A DNA stretch of 64,000 nucleotides from Thermoplasmata archaeon (GCA_021798195.1 JAJZYH010000005.1:1-64000); one strand, 5' to 3'; shown: positions 28,884 through 39,291, numbered from the stretch's first letter. The notes: generated from the letters alone by a model not told the origin. Numbers and translations: made by a program.

Positions 28884-30199
28884 GCGCGGTCCGGGAGAGG
28901 GGCGGGACGTCCGCCGCCCTCCGGCTCCCCGAGGTACCATGGCCTCCCCGGAGGATCCGGGCCGCCCTGCGGCGGGCACGCCGGTCCGATTGGGATTTCC
29001 GGGACGGCCGGATCTTCGGGAGCATGTGCACCATGCCCCTTCCCCTGGCCTGGGAGTCGGTCCACGCGTTCCCCACCGCGAACCTGGGGAATCCGGGCCT
29101 GTGCCCCGGGACCGCGCGCCTGGAGGAGGAGGTCGTGGCCATGCTCCTCGACCTGTTCCACGCCCCCCCTCTCACCGCGCAGGGCCAGATCCTCAGCGGG
29201 GGGACCGAGGCCAACCTCATGGCCCTCTGGATGGCCCGGGAGTTCACGGGAGGGACCGAGGTGGTCCTTCCCTCCAGCGCGCATTTCTCCCTGACGAAGG
29301 CCGCGCGTCTCCTGGGGCTCACCCCCTCCTGGGTCCCGGTCGATGCCCACGGGCGCATGCAGGTCCAGGGGGCCGCGCGTCGGGTGCGCAGGCGGACGGC
29401 CGCCGTCGTGGGGCTCGCGGGATCCACCGAGCTCGGTGCGGTGGATCCCCTGGACGAGCTCTCCCGGCTCGCGCTCTCCCGGGGGGTCCCTCTCCACGTG
29501 GATGCCGCGTTCGGAGGGTTCGTACTCCCCTTCCGGCACGAACTGGGACTTCCGGGAATCCCTTTCGATTTCTCCCTCCCGGGGGTCACCTCCATGACGG
29601 TGGATCCCCACAAGATGGGGATGGCCCCCATCCCCACGGGAAGCCTTCTCACGCGGGACCGGGAGCTGTGGCGGTGCATCGAGGTCGCCTCCCCCTATCT
29701 CACGGACCCCACCTCGCGTTCCCTGCTGGGCACACGTCCATCCTCGAGCGTGGCCGGATGCTTCGCCGCGATGATGTCCATGGGACGGCAGGGTTACCAG
29801 GGGATGGTGAGGCGCGCGCTGGCCCTCACCGGGCGCCTGCGTTCCGGCCTGGAGGCGCTGGGCCTACCCATCGTCACCGAGCCCACCATGAACATCGTGG
29901 CGGCGCGTCACCCCAACCCCCGCGGCCTCCAGAACGCCCTTCTGGAGCGCGGATGGGATGTGAGCGCCATCCGGGAACCCCCCGCGCTCCGCTTCGTGGT
30001 GATGCCCCACGCCACGCGGGTTTCGGTGGACGGCTTGCTCCGGGAGCTGGCGGGGATCCTCCGGACCCATCCCTCCGCGGCGCGATCCCCCCGGAGCCGC
30101 GGGTCCCGGGGCGGCGCTGCTTCAGGAAGGGGGCGAACCGGCCGTGCCCGTCTCGAACCGGAAGAGGTTCGTCTGCCCCGCGCCCCGCCGTCGGGATAG
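28880..30199 (+). CDS. PLP-dependent decarboxylase (MfnA-like, tyrosine/aspartate decarboxylase family)
   Basis: GGTEANLMALW, HVDAAFGGFVLPF, TVDPHKMGMAPIPTG motifs. Confidence 0.85.
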   Translation: MSAVRERGGTSAALRLPEVPWPPRRIRAALRRARRSDWDFRDGRIFGSMCTMPLPLAWESVHAFPTANLGNPGLCPGTARLEEEVVAMLLDLFHAPPLTAQGQILSGGTEANLMALWMAREFTGGTEVVLPSSAHFSLTKAARLLGLTPSWVPVDAHGRMQVQGAARRVRRRTAAVVGLAGSTELGAVDPLDELSRLALSRGVPLHVDAAFGGFVLPFRHELGLPGIPFDFSLPGVTSMTVDPHKMGMAPIPTGSLLTRDRELWRCIEVASPYLTDPTSRSLLGTRPSSSVAGCFAAMMSMGRQGYQGMVRRALALTGRLRSGLEALGLPIVTEPTMNIVAARHPNPRGLQNALLERGWDVSAIREPPALRFVVMPHATRVSVDGLLRELAGILRTHPSAARSPRSRGSRGGAASGRGRTGRARLEPEEVRLPRAPPSG

Positions 30200-31525
30200 C
30201 CCCTTGAGGAGCTCGTCCTCCTCCAGGGCGTTCAGCGTCTCCGACGCCGGGACCGCGATGTCGATCTGCCGGGTCCTCCCCCCGCGCCCTTTGGAGATCA
30301 CCTTGGCCCGGATGAGGCCCAGTTCCTCCAGATCGGCGAGGTGGTTGGAGATGCTCCTCTGGTGGAGGGGGGGGACGCTGAGGCGGTGACAGACCCCGGT
30401 GTAATTTTCGTAGACCTCCCCCGTGGGGAGGCTCCCCCGGCGCCGTTCGCACGTCACGACGATGGCCCAGAGGAGGAGCTTGTAGTGCGGGGCCAGGGTC
30501 CGGACGCACTCGGTGATGATGTCCCGCTCCAGGCTGCTCTTGGCCTGGACCACGTGCTCGTCCCGGATCTGGGAGACCCCGGAGCGCTCGGCGATCTGCG
30601 AGGCCACCCGCAGGAGGGCGAGGGCCCGGCGCGCGTCGCCGTTCTCCTGGGCCGCGTAGGCGGCGCACCTCTCGAGGACCCCCGGTTCCAGCGCATTGGG
30701 CGCGAACACCTCCCGGGCCCGGTCCTCCAGGATGTCCCGGAGCTGCAGCGCATCATAGGGGGGGAAGAGGATCTTCTCCTCGTTGAGACGGCTGCGGACC
30801 CGGGCATCGAGGTTATCCGTGAACTTGAGGTCGTTGGAGATCCCGATGATCCCCACCCGGGCCTCCTTGAGCTCGGTGTTGATCTGGGAGAGGGAGTAGA
30901 GGACCTCGTTCCCGGAGTTCTTCACCAGCTTGTCGATCTCGTCCAGGACGAGGAGGATGGTCCCGCCCTGCCGGTCGCAGTGGGCGCAGAAGACCGAATA
31001 GACGCGGTCGAGGGACCATCCCGTGGGGATGCGGTCCTCCTCCCGGTCCACCAGGGAGTTCCCCAGGGTCTGGAGGAGGGCGTAGTGAGTATCCACCGTG
31101 GCGCAGTTCACGGCCAGGAATCGGATCTTCTTGGGCAGGTTCGCCCGCCGTGCGATGTCCTGCCGGACCTGCGTGACCACCGCCGTCTTCCCGGTGCCGA
31201 TCTTGCCGTAGATGAGCAGGTTGGAAGGCGTGTCCCCCTTCAGGGCGGGCGCGATGACCTCGGCCACCCGGCGGATCTGCTCTTCCCGGTGGGGGAGACG
31301 CGGCGGGACGTACGCCTCCCGAAGGACGTCCGGGTTGCCCCGGTAGAGCGTGCTGGACCGTTTGAGGATCTGGTCGAAGACATCCGTGACGGACCCCTTC
31401 GGGGGCGGGGAGGTGGGTTTCTGCCCCTCGCCTTCGGGCCGTCCCCCGCTGGGGGCGGGGAGAGGCCCCGGAAAGGGGGGGTCCCCCCCCGCAGGGCTCG
31501 ACGTGGACTCCGATTCCCGATCCAT
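30122..31525 (-). CDS. cdc6: Orc1/Cdc6 replication initiator
   Basis: REEQIRRVAEVIAPAL, YGKIGTGKTAV, VLDEIDKL, C-terminal winged helix. Confidence 0.94.
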   Translation of the reverse strand: MDRESESTSSPAGGDPPFPGPLPAPSGGRPEGEGQKPTSPPPKGSVTDVFDQILKRSSTLYRGNPDVLREAYVPPRLPHREEQIRRVAEVIAPALKGDTPSNLLIYGKIGTGKTAVVTQVRQDIARRANLPKKIRFLAVNCATVDTHYALLQTLGNSLVDREEDRIPTGWSLDRVYSVFCAHCDRQGGTILLVLDEIDKLVKNSGNEVLYSLSQINTELKEARVGIIGISNDLKFTDNLDARVRSRLNEEKILFPPYDALQLRDILEDRAREVFAPNALEPGVLERCAAYAAQENGDARRALALLRVASQIAERSGVSQIRDEHVVQAKSSLERDIITECVRTLAPHYKLLLWAIVVTCERRRGSLPTGEVYENYTGVCHRLSVPPLHQRSISNHLADLEELGLIRAKVISKGRGGRTRQIDIAVPASETLNALEEDELLKGLSRRRGAGQTNLFRFETGTAGSPPS

Positions 31526-31786
31526 GCAATGTGGGGGGCCCGGGCCGAATGCGCCCATTCCCCCGGACCCTGCGACGCCCGGAGCGAATAAAGATTTTAC
31601 GAGACCCGTGGGGCGCCCTTTCCGCGTCCCCCGCGCCGTCGGGCTCCGATGCGTCCCCGGCCGTCCCCCTTACGCACCTCCGAGGGGTTCGTGCGTCCGA
31701 TGCAACCCTCCGAGAGAAGGCGGGGCGCTTCGGGGGCGACTCGGGAAGCGAAACGCTTATGCGGGTGACCCATTCGAATCGCTCCC

Positions 31787-32992
31787 GTGACCCCCATGGA
31801 CCGCAACATCACGGTGGAGACTCTGAAGTCGCAGTACATCGAGGACCAGCCCGTCGAGTTCGTGGAGCGAAAGGGCCTCGGGCATCCCGACAGCCTCTGC
31901 GACGGGGTGTCCGAGGCCGTGAGCCGGGCCCTCTCCAAGATGTACCTCGACGAGTTCGGCCGCATCCTCCATCACAACACCGACGAGACCCACGTGGTGG
32001 GCGGCCAGGCGCGGCCGGAGTTCGGGGGCGGGAAGGTCCTCCATCCCGCCTACGTGTGCCTGGTGGGCCGGGCCACCACCCAGGTCGACGGGGAGAAGCT
32101 TCCGTACCGCCAGGTGGCCATCGATGCGGCCAAGGCCTACGTCCGTTCGGTCTGCTCCCATCTGGACGTGGACAAGGACGTCGACTTCGACTGCAAGATC
32201 GGCCAGGGTTCGGTGGACCTCCGGGGCGTGTTCGAGCAGGAGGGGATCCTGGCCAACGACACTTCGTTCGGCTGCGGGTTCGCCCCGCTCTCCGAGACGG
32301 AGACGCTGGTCCTGGAGACCGAGAAGTTCCTCACCCTCCGCCTGAAGAAGAAGGTGAAAGCCCTGGGGGAGGATGTGAAGGTCATGGGCTGCCGGCAGGG
32401 GAACAAGATCACCGTGACCGTGGCCGCCGCCCTGGTGGGACGGGAGCTCAAGGGCCCCAAGGAGTACCAGTCCACCATCCAGGAGATCCGGGACGCCGTG
32501 GCGGATCACGCCACGAAGCTCACGCGGCGGGAGGTCACCATCGACGTGAATACCGGGGACAATTTCGAGAAGGGAGTGTACTACCTCACCGTGACCGGCC
32601 TTTCCCTGGAGAACGGGGACGACGGGTCCACGGGACGGGGCAACCGGGCCAACGGCCTCATCACCCCCTACCGCCCCATGAGCATGGAGGCCACCAGCGG
32701 GAAGAATCCGGTGAACCACGTGGGGAAGATCTACAACCTCCTGGCCAACGAGATGGGCCGGGAGATCGTGAAGGAGACCCGGGGGGATGTGAAGGAGGTC
32801 CACATCCGGATCCTGTCCCAGATCGGGAAGCCGGTGGACCACCCGCTGGTGGCCGCCGTGAACCTGCTCCCCGCCGATGGTGTGCCCCTCTCCAAGGTGG
32901 AGGGGACGGCCCGCGCCGTCGCCGATTCCTGGCTGGAGAAGGCCCACACCATCCCCCAGCGCCTCCTCACGGGGAAGCTCACGACCTTCTGA
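31787..32992 (+). CDS. mat: Archaeal S-adenosylmethionine synthetase
   Basis: ERKGLGHPDSLCDGVSEAVS, VGGQARPEFGGG, GRGNRANGLITPYRPMSMEATSGKNPVNHVGKIYN. Confidence 0.97.
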   Translation: MTPMDRNITVETLKSQYIEDQPVEFVERKGLGHPDSLCDGVSEAVSRALSKMYLDEFGRILHHNTDETHVVGGQARPEFGGGKVLHPAYVCLVGRATTQVDGEKLPYRQVAIDAAKAYVRSVCSHLDVDKDVDFDCKIGQGSVDLRGVFEQEGILANDTSFGCGFAPLSETETLVLETEKFLTLRLKKKVKALGEDVKVMGCRQGNKITVTVAAALVGRELKGPKEYQSTIQEIRDAVADHATKLTRREVTIDVNTGDNFEKGVYYLTVTGLSLENGDDGSTGRGNRANGLITPYRPMSMEATSGKNPVNHVGKIYNLLANEMGREIVKETRGDVKEVHIRILSQIGKPVDHPLVAAVNLLPADGVPLSKVEGTARAVADSWLEKAHTIPQRLLTGKLTTF

Positions 32993-33045
32993 TCCACCCC
33001 ATCGGAGGGACCCACGAAGGACGCGCCCGTCGGGTCGTGATCGGG

Positions 33046-34407
33046 ATGCGCGTCTACGTGGAGGGGTACGGGTGCTCCCAGAATCTGGGAGAAGCCGAGG
33101 CGCTCCGGGAAGCGACGCGAGCCTCCGGGCATACCCTGGTCCAACGCCCCCAGGACGCAGAGGTGGGGGTGCTGGTCACCTGCGCGGTCATCGGGCCCAC
33201 CGAAGACCGGATGGTCCGACGATGGCAGGAGATGTCGCCCCTCTGGCGCCATACTGTCGTGACCGGCTGCATGGTCCCCCTTCGGAAGGAGAGGTTCGTT
33301 GGACCCTTGGCGCGTGGATCCCCTCCGCACTTCCTGAGCATACGGGACCAGACCCGTTTCCCCCAAGTGCTCGCCGAACTCGCGGGACTTGAGGCTCCGC
33401 GGTCTCCGCCCCAGGCCCCCGCCGCGCCACCCGGGGCAAATCCCGGTGGCTCGTCTCCCCCGCGCCACGTGTGGGGAGAGGTGACCCTCACCCAGGGATG
33501 CACCAGCCACTGCACATACTGCTTCAGCCGGCTGGCCCGTGGGCCGCTCCGCAGCGTCCCGCTGGACCAGATCCGGACTTCCGTGGAGCGTGCCCTCGGC
33601 CAGGGGGCCCGGGAGATCCGGCTCACCTCCCTGGACACCTCCTGCTACGGCATGGACATGGGGGGGCCCGAAGCCCCCCGGCTGCCCGAAGTGGTCCGCA
33701 TGCTGGGGCGCCTCGGATGCCCGGAGGAGTTCCGGATCCGGGTGGGGATGATGAGCCCGCAGACGCTCCGGACCATCGCGGATGAATATCTTCCGCTCTT
33801 CCGGGCGGAACCCCGGCTGTTCCGGTTCCTCCACCTCCCGGTCCAGTCGGGGTCGGACGGCGTCCTGGGGTCCATGCGCCGGGGGTATACGGTCAGCGAG
33901 TTCCGCCAGCTGATCCTCCGCGGACGGGAAATCGCCCCCGATCTTACGGTATCCACGGACGTGATCACGGGTTTCCCGGGCGAATCGGAAGAGGACCACC
34001 AGGCCACCCTTCGCCTGCTCCGGGACGTGGAACCCGAGATCGTCAACGTCACCCGGTTCTCCCCCCGTCCCCTCACACCGGCGGCGCGCCTTTCCCCCGT
34101 TCCGGCGCGCGTCGCCAAGGAGCGGTCCCGCGAGATCGCCCGGCTCCGGCACGACGTGGCCCGCCGCAGGTTGGAGAGGTACATCGGCTCCCGCTGGGAT
34201 TGTCTGGTGGTCGAAGAAGGCGTGGGAGAAACCCGGGTGGGACGGCTGGACAACTATCTCCCCGTGGTCCTTCCGCAGGAGGCCCCCATCGGGCAATGGG
34301 CCCGCATCCAGGTCCACGGGGTCCGCACTACATACCTCTTGGGCGACTTTCTGGGACCGACCCAGCGGCCACTCCCAGCAAGTCCCGGGGAAGTTGAAAC
34401 CCCTTGA
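33046..34407 (+). CDS. tRNA threonylcarbamoyladenosine methylthiotransferase (MiaB/CDKAL1 family)
   Basis: YVEGYGCSQNLGEAE, TQGCTSHCTYC radical SAM motif, LQSGSD, STDVITGFPGE, TRAM-like C-terminus. Confidence 0.92.
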   Translation: MRVYVEGYGCSQNLGEAEALREATRASGHTLVQRPQDAEVGVLVTCAVIGPTEDRMVRRWQEMSPLWRHTVVTGCMVPLRKERFVGPLARGSPPHFLSIRDQTRFPQVLAELAGLEAPRSPPQAPAAPPGANPGGSSPPRHVWGEVTLTQGCTSHCTYCFSRLARGPLRSVPLDQIRTSVERALGQGAREIRLTSLDTSCYGMDMGGPEAPRLPEVVRMLGRLGCPEEFRIRVGMMSPQTLRTIADEYLPLFRAEPRLFRFLHLPVQSGSDGVLGSMRRGYTVSEFRQLILRGREIAPDLTVSTDVITGFPGESEEDHQATLRLLRDVEPEIVNVTRFSPRPLTPAARLSPVPARVAKERSREIARLRHDVARRRLERYIGSRWDCLVVEEGVGETRVGRLDNYLPVVLPQEAPIGQWARIQVHGVRTTYLLGDFLGPTQRPLPASPGEVETP

Positions 34408-34850
34408 GCCGGTCCTCCGTCGTCCGAGGCCCGACGGAACCGGACCCCAGGGAACCTGGGGAAGGTTCCCCTTGCAGAGGGAATACCCGCGCCGGGGGCT
34501 CCCGACTGGACGGCCGGGAGCTCCTCCGGCAGAACCATTTCTCCGGGTGAAACCGTCGTCGGCGGCACATACCCCGCGGCATTCCTTTGCCTACGGATGG
34601 TACCTGGGCTTCCCCTCGGAGTCCTTGCTTCTGGCCCGTAGCCCTTTATGCATCCAGGTCCCGCGTCTCCCCGCGGGTCCCTTGGGGCAGCGAAGAATCC
34701 GTCCGAGGGATCCCTGGGGCAGGGGTCCCCCCGGCCGGGGTCGAAGGAGGGAGGTTTAAAGTCCCCCCAGAGCGCTATTCTCCGCAAGCCCGGGGTTCCC
34801 GTCCGTGGGGTTCCCTTCCCCACAGGACACCCGGGGAGGAGAGATCCCCC

Positions 34851-35948
34851 TTGAGCGAGACCACCGCATTCATCGGGATCGCTCTCGTTGCATTCGCGGG
34901 CATCCTGCTCATCATCCTGATTTCCCGGCGGAACCGACTGAAGCGCGAGCGGCTGGCCGCCGCCTTGGATGAACCTTCAGACCTCTTCGACTCCGCCTTC
35001 AACCGCATCGAGGCGGCGAGCCATTTCGCCGACCGGATGCAGCGGGAGGGCTATCGAGTGGCCGGGGCGAGAGAGTACGTGAGCCAGGCCCGCTCGGATC
35101 TGTCCAGGGGAGATCCCACGAGCGCGTTGCAGATGGCCCGGAAGGCCCAGGAACTTCTTTTGGAGCTCCGCCGGGCGGGTCCTCCGGGCTCCCCCGACCC
35201 GGAGGAATCCCCCGAGCCTTCCGGAGACGCCGCTGAGGAGTCGCGAGGGGAACCCATGGTCCGGGATCTGGCCCGGCGCGTGGGAGATCCGGAGGAAGCG
35301 CTTCCAGCTCACCGGGAAGGCAGGGCTTCCTTCCCGGTGCGGGCGGCCCCGGAAGATGCGCGGTCGTCTCCCCCAAGTCCGCAACAGGAACAGACCATGC
35401 CCGACGAAGAAACCTCCACCATGTCCGATTTCCGCCGATCTCTGCCCAAGAACTTCCTGGAGGCCCGGTTCGAGCTCAAGATGCTCGTCGACGAGCTCGC
35501 GGCGGCAGAAGCCGCGAGTTCGGGGCACGCGGACTTCCGGGAAGCGAGCCTTCTGGCGCAGCAGAGCCAGAAGGCACTGGACCGGAAGGACTTCACGGAG
35601 GGACTCCGCCTGGCGGTCCGGGGACGGCGACGGTTGGGGAGCCAGCGCCTGGAGACGATCTCATTGAGCCCGGGAACGGTGGTGGAACCTCCCCCCGGAC
35701 CAACGCCCATGGCCCAACGCTCCTCGGGCCCCCCTCCCGTTCCCGAGGCCGCGCCGGACCCCGACGGGCCGGCCAAACCCCTGGCGGTGCCCTGTCCCCG
35801 GTGCGGTCGGGAGAACCCCGCGGACAACCGTTTTTGCCGGGGGTGCGGGAAACCGCTTACCGAGCCAAAATGCCCCCGATGCCAGAGGGTGGTAGAGTTG
35901 GAGGATGCCTTCTGCGGGAGTTGCGGGGCCCCCCTCGCGCCGGTCTGA
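34851..35948 (+). CDS. Membrane-anchored double zinc-ribbon protein
   Basis: TTG start after ggaggaga; N-terminal TM; C-terminal CPRCGRENPADNRFCRGCGKPL and CPRCQRVVELEDAFCGSCGAPL. Confidence 0.75.
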   Translation: MSETTAFIGIALVAFAGILLIILISRRNRLKRERLAAALDEPSDLFDSAFNRIEAASHFADRMQREGYRVAGAREYVSQARSDLSRGDPTSALQMARKAQELLLELRRAGPPGSPDPEESPEPSGDAAEESRGEPMVRDLARRVGDPEEALPAHREGRASFPVRAAPEDARSSPPSPQQEQTMPDEETSTMSDFRRSLPKNFLEARFELKMLVDELAAAEAASSGHADFREASLLAQQSQKALDRKDFTEGLRLAVRGRRRLGSQRLETISLSPGTVVEPPPGPTPMAQRSSGPPPVPEAAPDPDGPAKPLAVPCPRCGRENPADNRFCRGCGKPLTEPKCPRCQRVVELEDAFCGSCGAPLAPV

Positions 35949-35954
35949 CCTCGC

Positions 35955-37166
35955 TCAAAGGTACTGATCCAGCCGCCGCTGGCTCTTCCACTCCCGCAAG
36001 AGGGTGCTCTGGAGGAGCCAGCGTCGCATGGGAATGGAAAAGAAGCGGGAGATGCGCTGGAGGACCTCTTCCCAGGAGGAAAGGCGCTGGGGGTGTCCCC
36101 CCAGCGCCGTTCGGACATGCTCCCGGACGTTCCAGACACCCAAGGGGAGGACCTCCCCGGGATGGATCTCCCGAAGGATCAGTGCTCCCGACTGCCGGTT
36201 CAAGTCCAAGAGCTTCTCGGTGATGGCCAACCGGCCGGCGTAGTAACATCCTCCCATCCCGGCGTATTGGGTCCGACCCCGAAACCCCTCATGATCCCCC
36301 AGCATCAGAACGTTCGCCCCTTCCGGATTCCAGAGGGTCCCCGGATACCACGCCTCGATGGATTCGTAGCGCCAACTCCCCGGGAGGAAGAGAACGAACC
36401 AGCGGTTTCCCAACGCTTCCAATGTGTAGAGCCACCACTCCGACAGTTCCGGGAGCATGCGGATGCGCTCCAGATTGGCCTTGCCCAGGAGGTCGTCCAC
36501 GGCGGTGATGGACCACCGCGTGGGAACGAACCGCCGGTGACCCCGTCGGCCCAGGACGCCGGCGCTCAATGCCCGTTGGATGCGGCTCACAGGGACCTTC
36601 TGGCCATAGAGCTCTTCCACGACGATCCGGGCGGTGGCATGGATGTCCCCTGCGGAGCGTTCCAACCGGGGATCCACCCGGCGGACGTCGAGGTGCAGAG
36701 CCTCGAGCGGCGCCGTGGGGCCGTATGGCGGCGTGTCGTCGGACAGCTCCAGACGGAGCTGGGGGGCCTTGCGGAACTTGGCCTCTCCCTCGGAACTTTC
36801 CGAGGACAAGGAAACCATCTGGATCTCTTCCACGATGGGGTTCGCCCGCTCGGCATCCGTAACCTTCACCGGATACGTGCCCCGAAGCAGCGAGGTACGG
36901 AACCCCACGATCTCCTGGAGGGGGCGCCCTACCCAGCGTTCGGGAGTGTCGTAGAGGAGAGTGTCCCCGTGCTGGGGGGCAAGGAGGGGGCCCACATTGA
37001 CGTACGGATACCCGAACCTTCCCACAAAGACCCCGGGAGGGGTGCTCCCATCCCAGCCCCGTCCGGAGAGGTAGGGAAAAGTTCGGGTCGCTCCTTGGAA
37101 GCGGAGCAGAAGTGGGCAGACAGGCTTGCCACACAGGAGGCGGGCCGACCGACACCGCAGGCACAT
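35955..37166 (-). CDS. nreA: NreA-family DNA repair protein
   Basis: MCLRCRSARLLCGKPVCPLL zinc motif, PPGVFVGRFGYPYVNVGPL, C-terminal QRRLDQYL PIP-box-like; longer start excluded by antisense tRNA-Pro. Confidence 0.85.
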   Translation of the reverse strand: MCLRCRSARLLCGKPVCPLLLRFQGATRTFPYLSGRGWDGSTPPGVFVGRFGYPYVNVGPLLAPQHGDTLLYDTPERWVGRPLQEIVGFRTSLLRGTYPVKVTDAERANPIVEEIQMVSLSSESSEGEAKFRKAPQLRLELSDDTPPYGPTAPLEALHLDVRRVDPRLERSAGDIHATARIVVEELYGQKVPVSRIQRALSAGVLGRRGHRRFVPTRWSITAVDDLLGKANLERIRMLPELSEWWLYTLEALGNRWFVLFLPGSWRYESIEAWYPGTLWNPEGANVLMLGDHEGFRGRTQYAGMGGCYYAGRLAITEKLLDLNRQSGALILREIHPGEVLPLGVWNVREHVRTALGGHPQRLSSWEEVLQRISRFFSIPMRRWLLQSTLLREWKSQRRLDQYL

Positions 37167-37345
37167 CGTGGGATCGTCCCGGAGGCCGGGGATGGTCCAA
37201 CTGATCCCGGGGGGAGGTTTCGCCAACGGGAGGAGGGAGAGTTCCGCTGGCAGCGTGGACGGGGATGCGGGAACCACATCCGGGGATGACTCCCCAACCT
37301 CAAATAGGGAAAGGTGATGAAACGCCTCTCCCGAGAGGGTGTTAC

Positions 37346-37420
37346 GGGACTGTGGGGTAGCTTGGTCCATCCTATGGCGTTCGGGACGCCGTGACTCCGG
37401 TTCAAATCCGGACAGTCCCA
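37346..37420 (+). tRNA. tRNA-Pro (anticodon CGG)
   Basis: Acceptor GGGACTG/CAGTCCC; anticodon arm TGGCG-TTCGGGA-CGCCG; T-arm TCCGG-TTCAAAT-CCGGA. Confidence 0.94.
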
Positions 37421-37755
37421 TCCCACCAGGATTCGGGACTTCACCCCGATGGCCCTTCGCAGATCTCCTGGAGAAGCGCCATACGGAAGGTCCCGACGTT
37501 GGCTCCCCACTCCTTCGCGAGGACTCGCTGTGAAGAGAGATTTCGCAAGGTGGTGTCCGCAGAGCCAACCCAGGGGACGGGCCTGGCTCTGAGTCGCACC
37601 TCCATCGCGACCATCCTGTCTTCGCACGTGGAATCTCAACACCCTCTCCGGGTGGCAAGTCCCGTTGGCCCTTGGGAACCCGGGAGCCGGGACCGTCCAT
37701 TCACCGAACCTTGAAGAGAGACGGGACCTCTCCGCAGGAGGGACGGGAACAAGAA

Positions 37756-38382
37756 ATGACCGCACACCACCACGGAAGCGAACACACCCACTCACCGGGA
37801 TCGCATGGATGGAACCGGAGGGATGCGTTGGAACGGCTCGAGAGCCCCGAGCGTAGGAGATTCCAGGACCCCGATGCATTTTGGGACCGCTTCCCCCTCG
37901 CACCCGGTTCCACTGTTGTGGAGGTGGGGGCCGGGACCGGATACTTTGCAATCCCGGCGGCCCGGCGGGTGGGTGCCAAGGGACGGGTGTATGCCGTGGA
38001 TGTGTCCGCGGATCTCGTCGAGCTTCTCCAGGAACGGGCGAGGGCCGAAGGACTCCCCCAACTCGTCCCGGTGCTGAGCCATTCGGACCGGATCCCCCTT
38101 GCGTCGGAAATCGCGGATGTCGTCCTCCTCGCCAACGTCCTCCACGATGTCCCTCCGGAAACCGTGCGTGAGGCGGTCCGGTTGGTCAAGCGCGACGGCA
38201 GAATCCTCAATGCGGATTGGAAGAAGGAGGAGACTCCCATGGGTCCACCCCTGGACATCCGGCTGACCCCTGGGGAGGCGGCCCACCTCCTGCGCACGCA
38301 CGGGCTCGAATTGGAGGAGACCCTGGAGATCGGGCCGTATCACTACGCCCTTCGCCTGAGGCCCAGAGGGCCGCCCCGGTGA
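37756..38382 (+). CDS. SAM-dependent methyltransferase with His-rich N-terminus
   Basis: VVEVGAGTGYFAIPAA, VYAVDVSADLVELL, DVVLLANVLHDV; MTAHHHGSEHTHSPGSHGW. Confidence 0.88.
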   Translation: MTAHHHGSEHTHSPGSHGWNRRDALERLESPERRRFQDPDAFWDRFPLAPGSTVVEVGAGTGYFAIPAARRVGAKGRVYAVDVSADLVELLQERARAEGLPQLVPVLSHSDRIPLASEIADVVLLANVLHDVPPETVREAVRLVKRDGRILNADWKKEETPMGPPLDIRLTPGEAAHLLRTHGLELEETLEIGPYHYALRLRPRGPPR

Positions 38383-38680
38383 GGACCGGGTTGCCATTCG
38401 GCCTCTGGAGGCCCCTTCCCTCGCTGGACCATGGCGCCGGCACCCCCAGCCAGGTACGTGCGCCCCCCGTCCCGCTGAACCGGTCTCGAGAGCTCCGACC
38501 GGCTCTCATGGATGGGACCTGGCGCCGACCCCGTCCGGGTCTTCCGGCATCAGGCATCTCTGCCTTGGAAGGCAACCCCTTGAAGCGCTTGGAGCTGGGT
38601 TTGCCCCTGTCCCCCTTGGATGAGCCCGCACCACCAGTAGTTGGGGAGGCCCTCCGTGGTGGGCCCTCTCCGATTGCCCC

Positions 38681-39109
38681 CTACCTCTCCCTCTCCTTGT
38701 CCTGCTCGTAATGCCATTCCTGGATGGGGTCGGTGTGGATGCCGGCGGCCTTCGCCAGTTCCTTTTTCACGTCCTTCTTGACCGCCTTTCCGGCCGCGGC
38801 CGTGGCGGCCACCCCCTTCTTCCCGAACCAGACCGCCTTCCGACCCATGGATTGGGCGCCATCCGACACCTTCCGAGGGAGCTTCTTGAACTCCTGGTGC
38901 ACCCGGTGGATCTTCACGCTCAGGGAAAACAGGTCGTAATCGATCTCCCGGAGCAGGTGGTCGGCCTCCTTTCCCACGGCCTTCGGGAGCTCGGCAATGT
39001 CCTTCTCCACGGATCGGAACTCCGATTCCAGGTCCAGCCCCAGGCCCTTGGCCGCCTGCCGCAGCATCGACAAGTGCTCCCGGAAGCGGGCTTCGTGGAC
39101 GTCTGCCAT
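38681..39109 (-). CDS. Hypothetical helical protein with Lys/Ala-rich C-terminus
   Basis: Coherent helical ORF (LRQAAKGLGLDLESEFRSVEKDIAELPKAVGKEADHLL...), plausible ATG. Confidence 0.6.
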   Translation of the reverse strand: MADVHEARFREHLSMLRQAAKGLGLDLESEFRSVEKDIAELPKAVGKEADHLLREIDYDLFSLSVKIHRVHQEFKKLPRKVSDGAQSMGRKAVWFGKKGVAATAAAGKAVKKDVKKELAKAAGIHTDPIQEWHYEQDKERER

Positions 39110-39291
39110 GGTCCTCTACCCACCCCGATGGTGGCTCCAACTCATAAAGGAGTTGGGGATATCCGAAGGGGGGGCAGGGGGTGGAGGAGAGTCCCGGGTC
39201 CGTCGATCCTCCTCGCACCGCCAGGCCCTCGCCCAGGGACACCAAGCCCGTGGGTCCATTGGAAGACCGGATCGCGCGGGGTACCGTGCTC

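Noticed and set aside
37311-37345. gtgatga C-box-like sequence upstream of tRNA-Pro
   Set aside because: No matching D, D' or C' boxes at C/D-guide spacing.
37167-37700. N-terminal extension of the nreA ORF
   Set aside because: Would be antisense to tRNA-Pro; family similarity begins at MCLRCRSARLLCGKP.
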